Source: Branchipolynoe longqiensis (taxonomy: Eukaryota; Annelida; Polychaeta; Phyllodocida; Polynoidae). Taken from it: 64,000 nt of DNA. The translations under genes and the position numbers were made by a program. The notes beneath the pieces are model-generated. The model worked only from the letters and a program-made list of their open reading frames with translations. It searched no databases and was not told where the DNA came from. Numbering within the stretch: the stretch's first letter is position 1; each line of letters opens with the position of its first letter. Below, piece after piece: positions 35,665 to 47,333 of the stretch. The stretch is taken from NCBI GenBank assembly GCA_030323885.1, contig CM059192.1, positions 62,303,593 through 62,367,592 of the forward strand, given 5' to 3'.

Positions 35665-37200
35665 TCCTGCCTGCCACCACCACTCACCCCGCCCCGCCAC
35701 CGCCACTCACCCTGCCACCACCAAGCAACCCGCCCCACCACTGCCACCCACCCCGCCCCGCCACTGCCCCCGCCCCACCACTGCCACTCACCCCGCCACT
35801 GCCACTCAAACCGCCCCGCCCCGCCACCACCAAGCAACCCGCCACCACCACTCATCCCACCCCGCCACTCACCCCACCCCGCCCCGCCACCACCAAGCAA
35901 CCCACCACCGCCACTCACCCCACCCCGCCATTGCCACCCACCCTGCCCCGCCACTGCCACCCACCCCACCCCGCCACTCACCCCGCCGCCACCGCCACTC
36001 ACCCTGCCACCACCAAGCAACCCGCCATCACCACTCACCCCACCCCGCCCCACCCACCCCTCCACTCACCCCGCCACCGCCACTCACCCTGCCACCACCA
36101 AGCAACCCGCCATCACCACTCACCCACCCCCACTGCACCCCACCCTGCCACTCACCCCGCCCCGCCACCACCACTCACCCTGCCACCACCAAGCAACCCT
36201 CCACCGCCACTCACCCCACCCTGCCCCGCCACCACCACTCACCGCCATTGCCACCCACCCCACCCCGCCACTGCCACCCACCCCACCACTCACTCTGCCA
36301 CCACCACTCACCCCGCCACTGCCACTCACCCCCCCACTGCCACCACCACTCACCCTCACCACCACTCACTCCCTCACCGCCACTCATCCTGCCACTGCCA
36401 CTCACCCTGCCAGCAACACTAGCCCGCCACTCACCCTGCCACTGCCACCACCACTCACCCCTCCACTGCCAGTCACACCCCCCACTCACCCTGCCACCAC
36501 CACTCACCCCGCCAGTCACCCCATTACTGCCACTCACCCCACTACCGTCACTCACCCTGCTACCACCACAACCACTCCGCCCCACCACCACCACCACCAC
36601 CACTCACCCCACCCCGCCACTGCCACTCACCACCACTCAACTCGCCACTCACCCCACCACCACCACTCACCCCGCCCTGCCACCACCACTGCCACTCACC
36701 CTGCAGCCACCACTCACCCCCCGCCACCACCACTGCCACTCACCCTGCAGCCACCATTCACCCCCGCCACCGCCACTCACCCCGCCACTCACACTCACCA
36801 CCGCCACCACCACCCACCCCCCACCCACCGCCACTCACCACCACCACCACTCACCCCGCCACTCACACTCACCACCACCCACCACCACTCACCCCCCACC
36901 ACCGCCACTCACCACCACCACCACTCACCCCGCCACTCACACTCACCACCACCACACCCACTCCCCCCCACCACCACCACTCACCCCACCACTGCCACTC
37001 ACCACCACTCAACTCGCCACTCACCCCACCACCACCACTCACCCCGCCCTGCCACCACCACTGCCACTCACCCTGCAGCCACCATTCACCCCGCCACCGC
37101 CACTCACCCCGCCACTCACACTCACCACCGCCACCACCACTCACCCCACCACCGCCACTCACCACCACCACCACTCACCCTGCCACCACACTCCCTACCC
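35665..37200. repeat. C/A-rich compound minisatellite (CCACCACCACTCACCCCG type)
   Basis: About 1.5 kb of interleaved CCACTGCCACTCACCCCGCC, ACCACCAAGCAACCCGCC and similar words with a base period near 6 bp and shifting 12-30 bp higher units. A block around 36600-36900 recurs near 36980-37170, showing a larger internal duplication. The 561-codon open frame reading Pro/His/Thr is a repeat artefact. 35261-35664 before it shows nothing recognised. Confidence 0.92.
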
Positions 37201-37429
37201 CGCCACGTATCTTTTTTGGACATAAAAAACAATCAACCTTCGCCAACAAATAATTGAACTGACTTTCAGGACCGTCCCCCAAGTGGCACCAACGACAGCG
37301 TGTTAGCATAACGACAAGTGGTCGGTTAAAGCCGTGCTTCCCCACCCTCCGTCACCGCTCTCCGTCCTCGCTGATGCCACGGATCAACCTCGTCACACTT
37401 GGGGGCCGCACTCCTGTCTATTTTTCTCA

Positions 37430-37740
37430 GCTGTTCACAGTATGTGATATATGTATATTAGGGGGTGACTTCTCAGCTGTTCACAGTATGTGCTATATGT
37501 ATATTAGGGGGTGACTTCTCAGCTGTTCACAGTATGTGCTATATGTATATTAGGGGGTAACTTCTCAGCTGTTCACAGTATGTGCTATATGTATATTAGG
37601 GGGTAACTTCTCAGCTGTTATATGTGCTATATGTATATTAGAGGTGACTTCTCAGCTGTTCACAGTATGTGCTATATGTATATTAGGGGGTGACTTCTCA
37701 GCTGTTCACAGTATGTGCTATATGTATATTAGGGGGTGAC
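37430..37740. repeat. ~46-bp minisatellite
   Basis: Seven units of about 46 bp containing CTTCTCAGCTGTTCACAGTA then TGTGCTATATGTATATTAGG. One unit (near 37620) has a short deletion. Highly uniform otherwise. Confidence 0.92.
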
Positions 37741-39310
37741 TGTACCTACATGTGGAGACGCCCCCCGCCGGCCGATGCGCCTTCGTGAGGGGGGTCAATG
37801 TAAACAAAGCCGGCACGGAGAGGCGGGCACGGCGGGACGCCCGCATATAAAGCAGGGCGACAATAGGGCGAGTTTCGGGGTGAGCACTGATACCCGCAGT
37901 TAAGCGCTCTGCTAACAAATTCAATCGGTTCACCAAAAGCAAACTACACATTTTGAATGTTACGATTTATTTATTCACTGAAACTTGTTCATTAAGTACT
38001 TCATTGTTCCAAGGTACAACGTAAGACGTCACTAGAGTGTGCGTGAAGTGTTGGTACGTGGTGCCGTGGCTGTGCAAACGGTCGTTAAACTGATGCCGTG
38101 CACACAGGTGCAGCTGTGGGTTGGAGCCCTGTTGGCCGCACGTACTTTAAATTCACCTGTGTAAATACCCTAAGCCGCTCTATCCCCCAAAGCCTTGTAT
38201 TTAATTACCGGCGCAGCGCGGGTAAGTGGGTAACTGTAGAGTGTAGAATGCGCCGGTAAATACACCAGCCCTATATCCCCGACAGCCAACACAAATATAG
38301 TTGGATATTGCAAATGTCAATATTGTGCGGTGTGTAAATGTCTGGCTTGGGCGCGGTTCACTAACGGCACGGCGCCGATAGCCGAGTGCACCGCCAGTAG
38401 GCAGACACGGGGCCGCATTCACTGTACGCGTGAGGCACGAGACGGGGCCTGCAGCCACACAGTGTAGTTTGGTGACAACAGCCACATAGACCACGCAGTA
38501 TTTATGTTTTGATAATTACATGGACTTGTGATGAGGCTCAGTCCATGCACCAAGTGATCATACACCCGTCGCCGGCTCCACTTTCCGCCCTAGTTGGTAC
38601 AACCTCATCAGGCAGCTGTCAACAGACAGCCCCAGCACGATCCTCCACGGGGAATGGGGCACGCAACAATTAACTGTCAGCCAGCAGATACAACACCACG
38701 CACTGCACGTGCGGCATACACGGACACCGGGCGCCGGGTGACACACCATCAAGAACGACGGAAACAAGGTGCCCCCAGAGCACCAAGCTCGTCGTAATGT
38801 GGTCCCCTCCGCACGTCACTCTCACGTTGAGACAATCGCCACCTCCCTGTTTAGTGCCTGCTGCAGCCTCGTGACGCTACACGCGTATCGACACCGCCCG
38901 CCGCCTGCAACCTTCCTTGTCTCACCCCAAATCCCGCCCCACAGGCCGCTATAGATGCAGGAGGGTAGATGCTATCTGCCGCACATGCACAGATTGGTGC
39001 ACTCACTGCGGGTTTTCACACCGCGCCACCATGGCCCATGCGGGAGAAGGTGCAGGCCGCATGGTACAAGCTGCATGGTGCATGCTGCGGGGTGCAAGCT
39101 AACGTCAAGATCACTGGGCCCTGGCCATGGCACCTAGTGTCACAAGCAAATCTAGTACAATTGAATTACCTATGTTCAATTAAACACAAGAACATACATA
39201 CTAATACTATGGCTGATTTAAGCGCAACACTCAGTGTACGGTGCAGGCTGCAGGGGTGTACAAACATCGGGGGGGGGGGGGGGTAATACTGAGGATACGG
39301 TCCACGCAGC
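37741..39310. other. Unassigned intronic sequence
   Basis: No exon or transposon recognised. A CATATAAAG word near 37843 resembles a TATA box, but nothing downstream looks transcribed or coding, so I do not call a promoter. A poly(G) run lies near 39269-39283. Confidence 0.35.
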
Positions 39311-39932
39311 AGGGGGCAGGGCCCGTATGCATGGGCTGGTGCTAGCACCCTAACCGCGGTTTGGGTGGCACCACACGGCTAACGGTGGAAAATCCGCATG
39401 CATAAAGCGGTGCCAGCGCTAGCCGCTGACCGTAGCCTAGGCTAAGCTACCCTGCTTTCATATCAATAAGTGAAATTTCATCAAATTAACCCTAACATCG
39501 AAGCGATATTAACGCTGCCGCTAAATCGGCGGCGATATTCATATTGTCGAATCAACGAATGTAAGCAAAACAAATCGCCACCACCGGGCACCGCCGCAGC
39601 CGCCGACAGAATAACACTTAAAAAAAGTGAAATTTCGCCAAATTAAACCAGAAATCGAAGCGATATTAAGGCCACTGCCGAATTTGGTCAAATTAAACCA
39701 ATAGTCGAACCGATATTAACGCCACCACACATAGTGGTGCTCGCCGGCAACAGGCTCAGAGGGATTTCCCAAATCTATAAATAACTACACGGTTTGCTAT
39801 CCACACCGGTTTGGACATCGGTGCATATGGCTTGACTTAATTCACCAAGCCCATGCTAGCCGCGGATAGCTACCTCACAGCTAGCATGTAGCACCGGCTA
39901 TGCATAGCACCAGCCCATGCATACAGCCCCTG
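39311..39932. mobile_element. Self-similar TIR element (words: GCTAGC, TCGAAGCGATATTAA)
   Basis: GTATGCATGGGCTGGTGCTA occurs near the left end (39325-39344) and, inverted, near the right end (39904-39923), inside TIRs beginning with a G-rich AGGGG tract. Inner zones repeat GCTAGC/CCGCTAGC/ATGCATGG on both sides. The middle repeats ATCGAAGCGATATTAACGCC-like words. Without coding capacity. Target duplication not identified. Confidence 0.72.
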
Positions 39933-39974
39933 GACTCATCCACAATAGGTCCAGCCAATCTCTCAGCCCATCTG

Positions 39975-40275
39975 CAGTCATGTGTCTACCTACCACTACC
40001 AGCGTGAACAGAGGGTGGGACTGTGCTGGGAGAGCGGGCTGCACCTTGTGAAAGCAGTCATGTGTCTACCTACCAGCGTGAACAGGGGGTGGGGTTGTGC
40101 TGGGAGAGCGGTCTGCACCTTGTGAAGGCAGTCATGTGTCTACCTACCAGCGTGAACAGGGGGTGGGGCTGTGCTGGGAGAGCGGTCTGCACCTTGTGAA
40201 GGCAGTCATGTGTCTACCTACCAGCATGAATACGGGGTGGGGCTGTGCTGGGAGAGCGGGCTGCGCCTTGTGGAG
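39975..40275. repeat. ~74-bp minisatellite, about 4 units
   Basis: Units contain GCAGTCATGTGTCTACCTAC, CAGCGTGAACAGGGGGTGGG and CTGTGCTGGGAGAGCGG. Copies are over 90% alike by eye. The last copy is diverged (CAGCATGAATACGGGG). Confidence 0.92.
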
Positions 40276-41690
40276 GCAGCGCGCTGTGGGACACTCGGAA
40301 CGTGTGAGGACATACTTAGTTATTGTTGTCATCACCAGGGGTTGCACGGCGAGTGCTATAAATACGTCATTGGATCCAACAGAAGGGTGCTTGGTCAAGA
40401 AACTGCAACGACGAGGTGTGATATTTGTGCACACAAGGACTGATAAGTAGTGGGGACAGTGGTAGCAATTCCAGCAGTTGTTTTAATGAGCACGTTTGAA
40501 CTCGTTTAAGTATCTACCCTAACTACAAGTACAACCTGATTTATATAATTGAGGTTTGAAAACATTGATATTTCAACATTAAGCATAGATCTACAGCAAA
40601 AAGATACCAACAATTACATAATGTGAATGTAATTCGGCAGTGGTTGACGATATGGTTATATTGAAGCAATCGAGCATAGTATGACACGTACTTTATGTGC
40701 AGGACTTGTTTGATTTAGTCATGTTGCGTTTAAAAACTAGACCCCGTTATCCTTTTATTATATTTAGTTTGATCTCCATAGAGTGGTACGAAGAAATGTT
40801 TGACTAAATATTAGTCTTCACGCATACTGCATCCCAAGTATCCACACACAGCACGGATGTAGGATTTGCATTCATATCGGTTTTGATCAATATTAACCAC
40901 ACATAAACCAAACTAGCGCCTCAGTTGAGAGCAGACAGACGATGTATAGAATATGTAGACGGCTGCTATGAGCCCCCCCCCCCCCCCCCCCCCCCCCACA
41001 CACGCACACTGCCCCCCGGCATTCACCGGTTGGCCCCGACTGGGAAGGCATCTGTTTCCTCTACGATAATCTGGGCACTGCTTTATAGAACTCATTAGTA
41101 GGTACAAGGACCTGTTTTCACGAAATCTACCACTGAAATATCCAAAGTGCAATATCTAGATATATAAATATAACGTATTTTCGCTGAAAAGACTAAATGA
41201 GTTTTGTGTAGACAATAAACCCACCCATCTCACTTTTTTTTCTTTTAATATGTGCACAAGATGTTATATTTGGACTAGAATTTGTTTGAACCGTTCTTAA
41301 ACTGTTATCCATAGTATCATAACACAACTACCGTCATATGGTAAATTTGCGCTTGTAAAACGCTGAACACTTTAAAGATAAAAATCTAGACCCCATGGGT
41401 GTGTGATTATGAGGGTGTGTGGTGTGTGTGTATGTGGGAGGGGGGGTCAAGTGGGTAGATATCATCGGGCGCCGACTCCATAGCATGGCGGGCGGCGTTC
41501 GAGTGGTGCCGTCTGGACAGTGGCGGCCCCTGTGGGAGGCCTCAGGCGGACTGATGCATTAGAAACAAAGCGGACCGGACACTGCCCCCTGCCCGCTGTG
41601 GGAACTCGTGGACGCCGAGCCGACTCGGGTAGCAGCAGCGAGGTGCAACTAGCAAGGTAGTGACTGTCACAGGACCTACTATACCAACGT
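40276..41690. other. Unassigned intronic sequence
   Basis: AT-rich, no exon recognised. A poly(C) run of more than 20 joined to ACACACGCACAC lies at about 40972-41010, and a TG-rich tract lies near 41398-41440. Confidence 0.35.
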
Positions 41691-41699
41691 TGTTAATCA

Positions 41700-42640
41700 G
41701 ACTAGAGCAGTACGAGCAGCCCAGGAGATCACCACCTCGCACAGAACCAGCTAGTCCGCCCCTACCCCCACACTGCCCGGCACAGAGCCAGCTAGTCCGC
41801 CCCCACCCTCCGGGAACGAGCCAGCTAGTCCACCCCCACCTCCACACTACCGGGCATGTAGCCAGCTAGTCCCCCACCCCACACCCCCCAGGAACGAGCC
41901 AGCTAGTCCACCCCTAGATAAAAGATTCACCCCGTACGTACAGTACAGGGGTGAAAACCAACATATTAGAAAAACGGGCGAAGAAATTTGACATGCTGGG
42001 GAAATTAACTGAGAGAATAAATTCTTAATTGAAGAAGAAAAATATATTCTTTATATGTCTTCATATTTCCCCACTACCACTAAAATATCTAGTTTAATAA
42101 GATTTAAAAATGAAATCGATGGTGTTCTATGGCCGCCATCTTGTTTTTGTGCATTCTCTCCCATTTCACTAACTCTCTGCCGATATGGGTAGCCATTTGA
42201 TACTGGGGCCAGAGTTTCTACTTCCTGTTCCATACTAAAGCTATTTTCACCCCGTGTTTACACTACGTTGTCGTTCACTCCTGTACTGGATGTATGGGGT
42301 GAATCGTTTATCTAGTCCACCCCCTGCAACGAGCCAGTTAGTCCGCCCCGCCCCACACCACCCAGCACAGAGCCAGCTAGTCCGCCTCGCCCCGCCCCGC
42401 CCCGCCCCGCCCCACACCACCTGGCTCTGAGCCAGCTAGTCCCCCCCTCGCCCCACACCACCCCACACCACCAAGCATAGAGCCAGCTAGTCTACCCCCT
42501 GCCCAGCCCCCACACCACCCAGCTCTGAGCCAGCTAGTCCGCCCCCTACCACGCCCCATACCATCTGGCTCCGAGCCAGTTAATCCGCCCCTTGCCCCAC
42601 ACCACTCGGCACCGAGCCAGCAGTCCGCCTGCGTCCCGTC
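41700..42640. repeat. GAGCCAGCTAGTCC-type minisatellite, interrupted by a MITE
   Basis: Units of irregular length (about 30-60 bp) contain GAGCCAGCTAGTCCGCCCC then CCACACCACC. They occur on both sides of the MITE at 41915-42314. The array therefore existed before the MITE inserted. Confidence 0.85.
41915..42314. mobile_element. MITE-1 copy 2, with 9-bp flanking repeat
   Basis: It starts TAGATAAAAGATTCACCCCG and ends with the inverted form. GTCCACCCC flanks it on the left (41906-41914) and right (42315-42323). It is in opposite orientation to copy 1 (19694-20111). The flanking repeat could partly reflect the surrounding minisatellite, whose units also contain AGTCC(A/G)CCCC, so copy 1 is the cleaner proof of a 9-bp duplication. 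Both copies keep a short open frame (MEQEVE..SNGY here), but differences between them are mostly amino-acid changing. Confidence 0.9.
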
Positions 42641-42669
42641 CCCACACCACCCCACATCCTCCAGTGTTA

Positions 42670-42944
42670 TGCCTAGTACACACCTCCCGTATAGGATTCG
42701 CGCACTAAAACTCGCGACTCGACCCGACCCGCTTAAAACTGAAAACGGGCCGATTCGTTTTTCGAATCGCGAATCGCAATCGTAAACGGCCGCTTTTAGC
42801 ACTAAAAACTGAGTTTTATGCGCGAATCGCAATCGCTAGGTGTGCGCGGGGAGCGCACACCAAGCGATTTTTGTGGGCGAAACGGGCAGTTTTCGATCGT
42901 ATACGGGAGGTGTGCGCACACAAACGGTAGGTGTGTACCGGACA
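42670..42944. mobile_element. Self-similar TIR element (word: GAATCGCGAATCGC)
   Basis: The left end TTATGCCTAGTACACACCTC and the reverse complement of the right end TTATGTCCGGTACACACCTA are TIRs. A second inverted pair (CACCTCCCGTATA against TATACGGGAGGTGTG) lies just inside. The middle repeats AATCGCGAATCGCAATCG and ACGGGC-type words. It is about 275 bp. Flanking TTA/TAA may belong to the TIR and so do not establish a target duplication. Confidence 0.7.
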
Positions 42945-43320
42945 TAAGCCCCCTATGAGCTCCACACATGCGCATAGAGCCTCGTCCCAGAAGAGGGCCG
43001 CGCTGCGCCGCCATCCCTCTTTGATCCTGGTCACGGACTTTGACATTGGCGATATTTACCTATGTGCACATCCTTATATTGACCACTGTGATCCTTATCG
43101 CGCTTCGTCAAGGAGATGTCGGCTTTATCACATGGAGTGGACGTGGGCGGAAGTTTAACAAAGCTCAACAAACACTCCACATCGTCGTGCTTGAGGCGCA
43201 TTGTACAGTGCTTACCGCTTAACACTTGGCCTTTACCGTGTTGCAGGGGGAAGTCGCGAAACTAGCTTTGAAGCAGATATAGCTGGTGCAGATGGCACCA
43301 TCTTCCACATCCATTACTGG
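42945..43320. other. Unassigned intronic sequence
   Basis: No exon or repeat recognised between the TIR element and the next minisatellite. Confidence 0.3.
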
Positions 43321-43324
43321 CTTT

Positions 43325-44245
43325 CACATGTTGACTCACGACCCACATCCGTCAAGTGTTGACTCACCACCCACATCCGTCAAGTGTTGACTCACCACCC
43401 ACATCCGTCAAGTGTTGACTCGCCACCCACATCCATCATGTGTTGATTCACCACCCACATCCATCACATGTTGACTCACCACAAACAGCAGTCACATGTT
43501 GACTCACTACCCACATCTGTCACATATTGACTCGCCACCCACAGCCATCACATGTTGACTCACCAGCCACAGCCGTCACATGTTGACTCACCAGCCACAT
43601 CTGTCAGATGTTGACTCACCACCCACATCCGTCATATGTTGACTCACCTCCCACATCCGTCACATGTTGACTCACCAGTCACAGCCGTCACATGTTGACT
43701 CACCACTCACAACCGTCACGTGTTGACTCACCAGTCACAGCCATCACATGTTGACTCACCAGTCACAACCATCACATGGTGACTCACCAGCCACAGCCAT
43801 CACATGTTGCCTCACTAGCCACACCCGTCATGAGTGGACTCACCACCCACAGCCAACACATGTTGACTCACCAGCCACAGCTGTCGCATGTTGACTCACC
43901 ACCCACAGCCGTCATATGTTGACTCACCACCTACATCCGTCACATGTTGACTCACCAGTCACAGCCGTCACATGTTGACTCACCACTCACAACCGTCACG
44001 TGTTGACTCGCCAGTCACAGCCGTCACATGTTGACTCACCACTCACAACCGTCACGTGTTGACTCACCACCCACATCCATCACATGTTGACTCACCAGTC
44101 ACAGCCATCACATGTTGACTCACCACTCACAACCGTCACGTGTTGACTCACCAGTCACAGCCGTCACATGTTGACTCACTACTCACATCCATCACATATT
44201 GACTCACCAGTCACAGCCGTCACATGTTGACTCACCAGCCCCTGC
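43325..44245. repeat. 28-bp minisatellite
   Basis: About 33 units of 28 bp: CATGTTGACTCACCAGTCAC then AGCCGTCA, with alternating CACCACCCACATCCGTCA types. Blocks of several units recur in the same order (around 43660-43740 and 43940-44060), indicating multi-unit duplications. Confidence 0.95.
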
Positions 44246-44639
44246 GTCCCCAGTCTTAATGCACATGCGCATTCACATAGCAGGTCAAGTGCCTAGTGTG
44301 GCAAGCACACCCACACATAGCGTGGTGGCGCGTTGTGCCGCGGTCAATGTAGCCACAAGGGAGTTCGCCACGAGCACTCACCGCTCATGGACATTTCCAG
44401 TCTGTCGACTAGTGTTTCAAATAATATATATGTGTTGCGTAATATGGGGACAGCAGACAATATTTGAAAGAGCCGGGTGAGACAGTACTGACGGAAAGCT
44501 GTGTGGAGTGTGGAGTGATGGGGCTATATAGGATGGACATCTTAGATACTGGACAGTGAGTGGTTGTAATGCATTTACTTGTTGCCGCTATTTGTTTATT
44601 CAACCTAACGTATCACACAGCACCTGTGTACCACACATG

Positions 44640-44995
44640 TATCCCCATCATCATCATGCTGTCGGTCGCGATGCAACAAAGACTGCTTTCATTACTTGAC
44701 TGCCGCTCTCCATTTAGCTCTCTGCTGTGAGAGTGATGTCCATGAGTCAGTCTTAATGTCTCTCAGCGTCAGGTTTCTCTTGATGGTATCCTTGAACCGG
44801 AGACAAGGGCGCCCTCTCTTTCTGTAACCAGAAGACAGTTGAGAGTAGAGGATCTGCTTTGGTAGCCTGTCTGATGACATCCTCATGAGGTGTCCAGTCC
44901 ACTGGAGATTCTTTTTGATCAGAAGATCTTCCATAGAGGGCAGCCCCATCATGTCAGAATAACTCGACTGGAGGGCCGTCGGCCCCAGACCCACG
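44640..44995 (-). mobile_element. LINE-B 3' fragment (C-terminal RT-associated region)
   Basis: Minus-strand translation gives LLIKKNLQWTGHLMRMSSDR, then LPKQILYSQL, then RKRGRPCLRFKDTIKRNL and a stop at about 44692. The W.GH..RM..RLPK....L..G.R.RGRP..R.KD pattern is the C-terminal segment of many non-LTR retrotransposon proteins (RTE/CR1-like). The 3' UTR ends in a CATCATCATCATG tail and matches 17282-17372. Everything upstream, including RT, is missing. The 390 bp before it (44246-44639) shows nothing recognised. Confidence 0.85.
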
Positions 44996-45795
44996 GTCGC
45001 CCTGAGTGCGGCGCAGAGACTGGCAGACGTGCACCCGAGCACGTGTTGCTATCGGTTTCTTCTGTGTATATCCAAACGGAAGTCTGCGTGCCTCATCCCG
45101 CCCCAATGTTTGGCGCGTCTGGAAAGGCCTGCTTCACCTTGCCGATCGTAATGCGATGTGTTTTACCAATGCTAGCATCTCTCTTACTGACTAGAGAGCT
45201 TATTTAAATAAAGCTTTTGTGAAGCGTCGCAAAAACCTGGTCGACGCAAACTTCTGTCACTACTATTCACACGTGACCTCGTTTAGTTTTTGGCGAGCAA
45301 CATCTGCCCACACCCGGCGCGGTGACTTCAGGGACATGCGCACAGGTTTAGAGACGAGCTGCTCGGCATTGCCTGTTGCAGGAGCTGCCGAAACCAACCA
45401 AGTAACAAGTGTAACGCTTTCTGTCCTACCTTTCTAACTGTCCAGGAGATAAAACAGTTTCAATTAAACTGCTGCATCATACCGATCCAAATGTAAAATT
45501 GTCATTCTAACTGATAAGAGCCAGTAACAAATAAACCGTTGCTGTTGAAATAAGCTTTGGTAACTCTTCCAATCTGGAGGATTTGTGCACGTTTAACCGA
45601 CACAATGCTATATAAATGCCATTCACCAACAGGAACGCTCACTTGTAGGATGGTGAGAAGTTAATGATACAGGACCCTGGATTTCCATCCGGGGTTTTAT
45701 CTGTGCCCAGCCTCTGCCGACCGATATGGTGACCCCGGGGTTATCCCCAGAAACGGCCCTACACATGCTTCGATTTGCGTTATCTCTGATCTCGT
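44996..45795. other. Unassigned intronic sequence
   Basis: No exon or repeat recognised on either strand. Confidence 0.35.
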
Positions 45796-45799
45796 GCGG

Positions 45800-46690
45800 C
45801 CACCAGAGGGCGGGGGGAAGGGGCGGTGGAGGTGGGGGGGGGGGGGCGGTGAGGGGGAAAGCAGGGCGGGACGGGGGGGGGGGGGGGGGTGAAGGGCCGG
45901 GCAGGGCTGGGCATGACAGGGGGATGGGGCGGGACGGGACAGGGGGATGGGGCGGGACGGGATAGGGGGATGGGGCGGTCAGGGGGCGGGACGGGACAGG
46001 GGGATGGGCGGTCAGGGGGCGGGACGGGACAGGGGGATGGGGCGGTGAGGGGGCGGGACGAGACAGGGGGATGGGTCGGTCAGGGGGCGGGACGGGACAG
46101 GGAGATGGGGCGGTGAGGGGGCGGGACGGGACAGGGGGATGGGGCGGTCAGGGGGCGGGACGGGACAGGGGGATGGGTCGGTCAGGGGGCGGGCAGGGCG
46201 GGACGGGATGGGGCTGTGAGGGCGAAGGCAGGGGCGGGACGGGGACGTGAAGGAGCGGGTATGGCGGTACGGGGAGATATGGGGCGGTGAGGGGGCGGGT
46301 ATGGCGGTACGGGGAGATGGGGCGGTGAGGGGGCGGGTATGGCGGTACGGGGAGATGGGGCGGTGAGGGGGCGGGTATGGCGGGACGGAGGATGGGGCGG
46401 TGAGGGGGCGGGCATGGCGGGTCGGTTGGTGAAGGGGCGGGTATGGCGGGCTGGGGCGGTGAGAGGGCGGGCAGGGCGGGACGGCCGCGGTGAGGGGGCG
46501 GGAAGGGCGGGTCAGGGGGACGGGGCGGTGAAGGGGCAGGCAGGGCGGGACGGGGAGAAGAGGCGGTGAGGGAGCGGGCAGGGTGGGACGGGGATATGAG
46601 GCGGTGAGGGAGCGGGCAGGCAGGGCAGGGTGGGACGGGGATATGAGGCGGTGAGGGAGTGGGCAGGGGGCGGGCAGGGTGGGACGAGTG
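45800..46690. repeat. G-rich minisatellite
   Basis: Units of roughly 30-40 bp contain GGGCGGGACGGGACAGGGGG followed by ATGGGGCGGTCAG or ATGGGGCGGTGAG. Later units carry GGGTATGGCGGTACGGGGAG. Many G runs of three or more make it G-quadruplex-prone on the plus strand. Poly(G) lies at about 45833-45846 and 45874-45890. Confidence 0.92.
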
Positions 46691-47333
46691 GGAGCATTCA
46701 GGTATATAAGGTAATCAGTAATGTACGACCTATGTGAACACAGCCCGGTTCCATAAGGGTAACATAACGTGTTTAGTTAGCAGCTTAGCTGGGAGCTCAG
46801 TGTTCTGGTTTCAAAACGAAACTACAAAATCTGATAAATACAGAGAAAGCAAAATCCCATTGCATATTAGTATCGTGGGTCTTTGTCACATGGGTCAATA
46901 GCCTAAATAGTTTAGTCTAGAGGCAGTGGTGATGCTACAGGAGAATTTAGGGGAAGTCGATTTCGGAATGGCTGAACGTCACCAGAGGCTACCTTCCATC
47001 ATCGAGATCCCCCTCCCCCCATGCCCCCCCCCCCCCCCACACACACACAGTCAGTGTCCCCCAGTCCCACACCAACTGCCTCTCTCCGCCCCCAGCCTGT
47101 CTCCCACCCCACACCCAGTTGCCTCTCTCACCGCCCCCTCTCAACCAAAGCTGTACCTACCAGTCTGCATTGTCTTTTATAAACAGTACTGGCTATCTTG
47201 GTATCTATGTCAATGGGAAATTGGCTATGTATTTAAGGAAGCTATTTGAGTTCGTTTCTGCCCCAGCACCGACGTGCTCTGGTACGTTATCCAGTAATGA
47301 CACCACGCAACCCGCCGTGCTGTACTCGGGATG
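46691..47333. other. Unassigned intronic sequence
   Basis: Poly(C) joined to (AC)n lies at about 47027-47050, followed by a C-rich patch. No exon recognised. Confidence 0.35.

Noticed and set aside
37800..37900. Possible promoter (CATATAAAG with GC-rich surroundings)
   Set aside because: No exon, transcript start context or downstream coding sequence was found, and a single TATA-like word is expected by chance.
42051..42233. Short conserved frame in both MITE-1 copies (MEQEVE..SNGY)
   Set aside because: Codon comparison between the two copies shows more amino-acid-changing than silent differences, so there is no sign of coding constraint.
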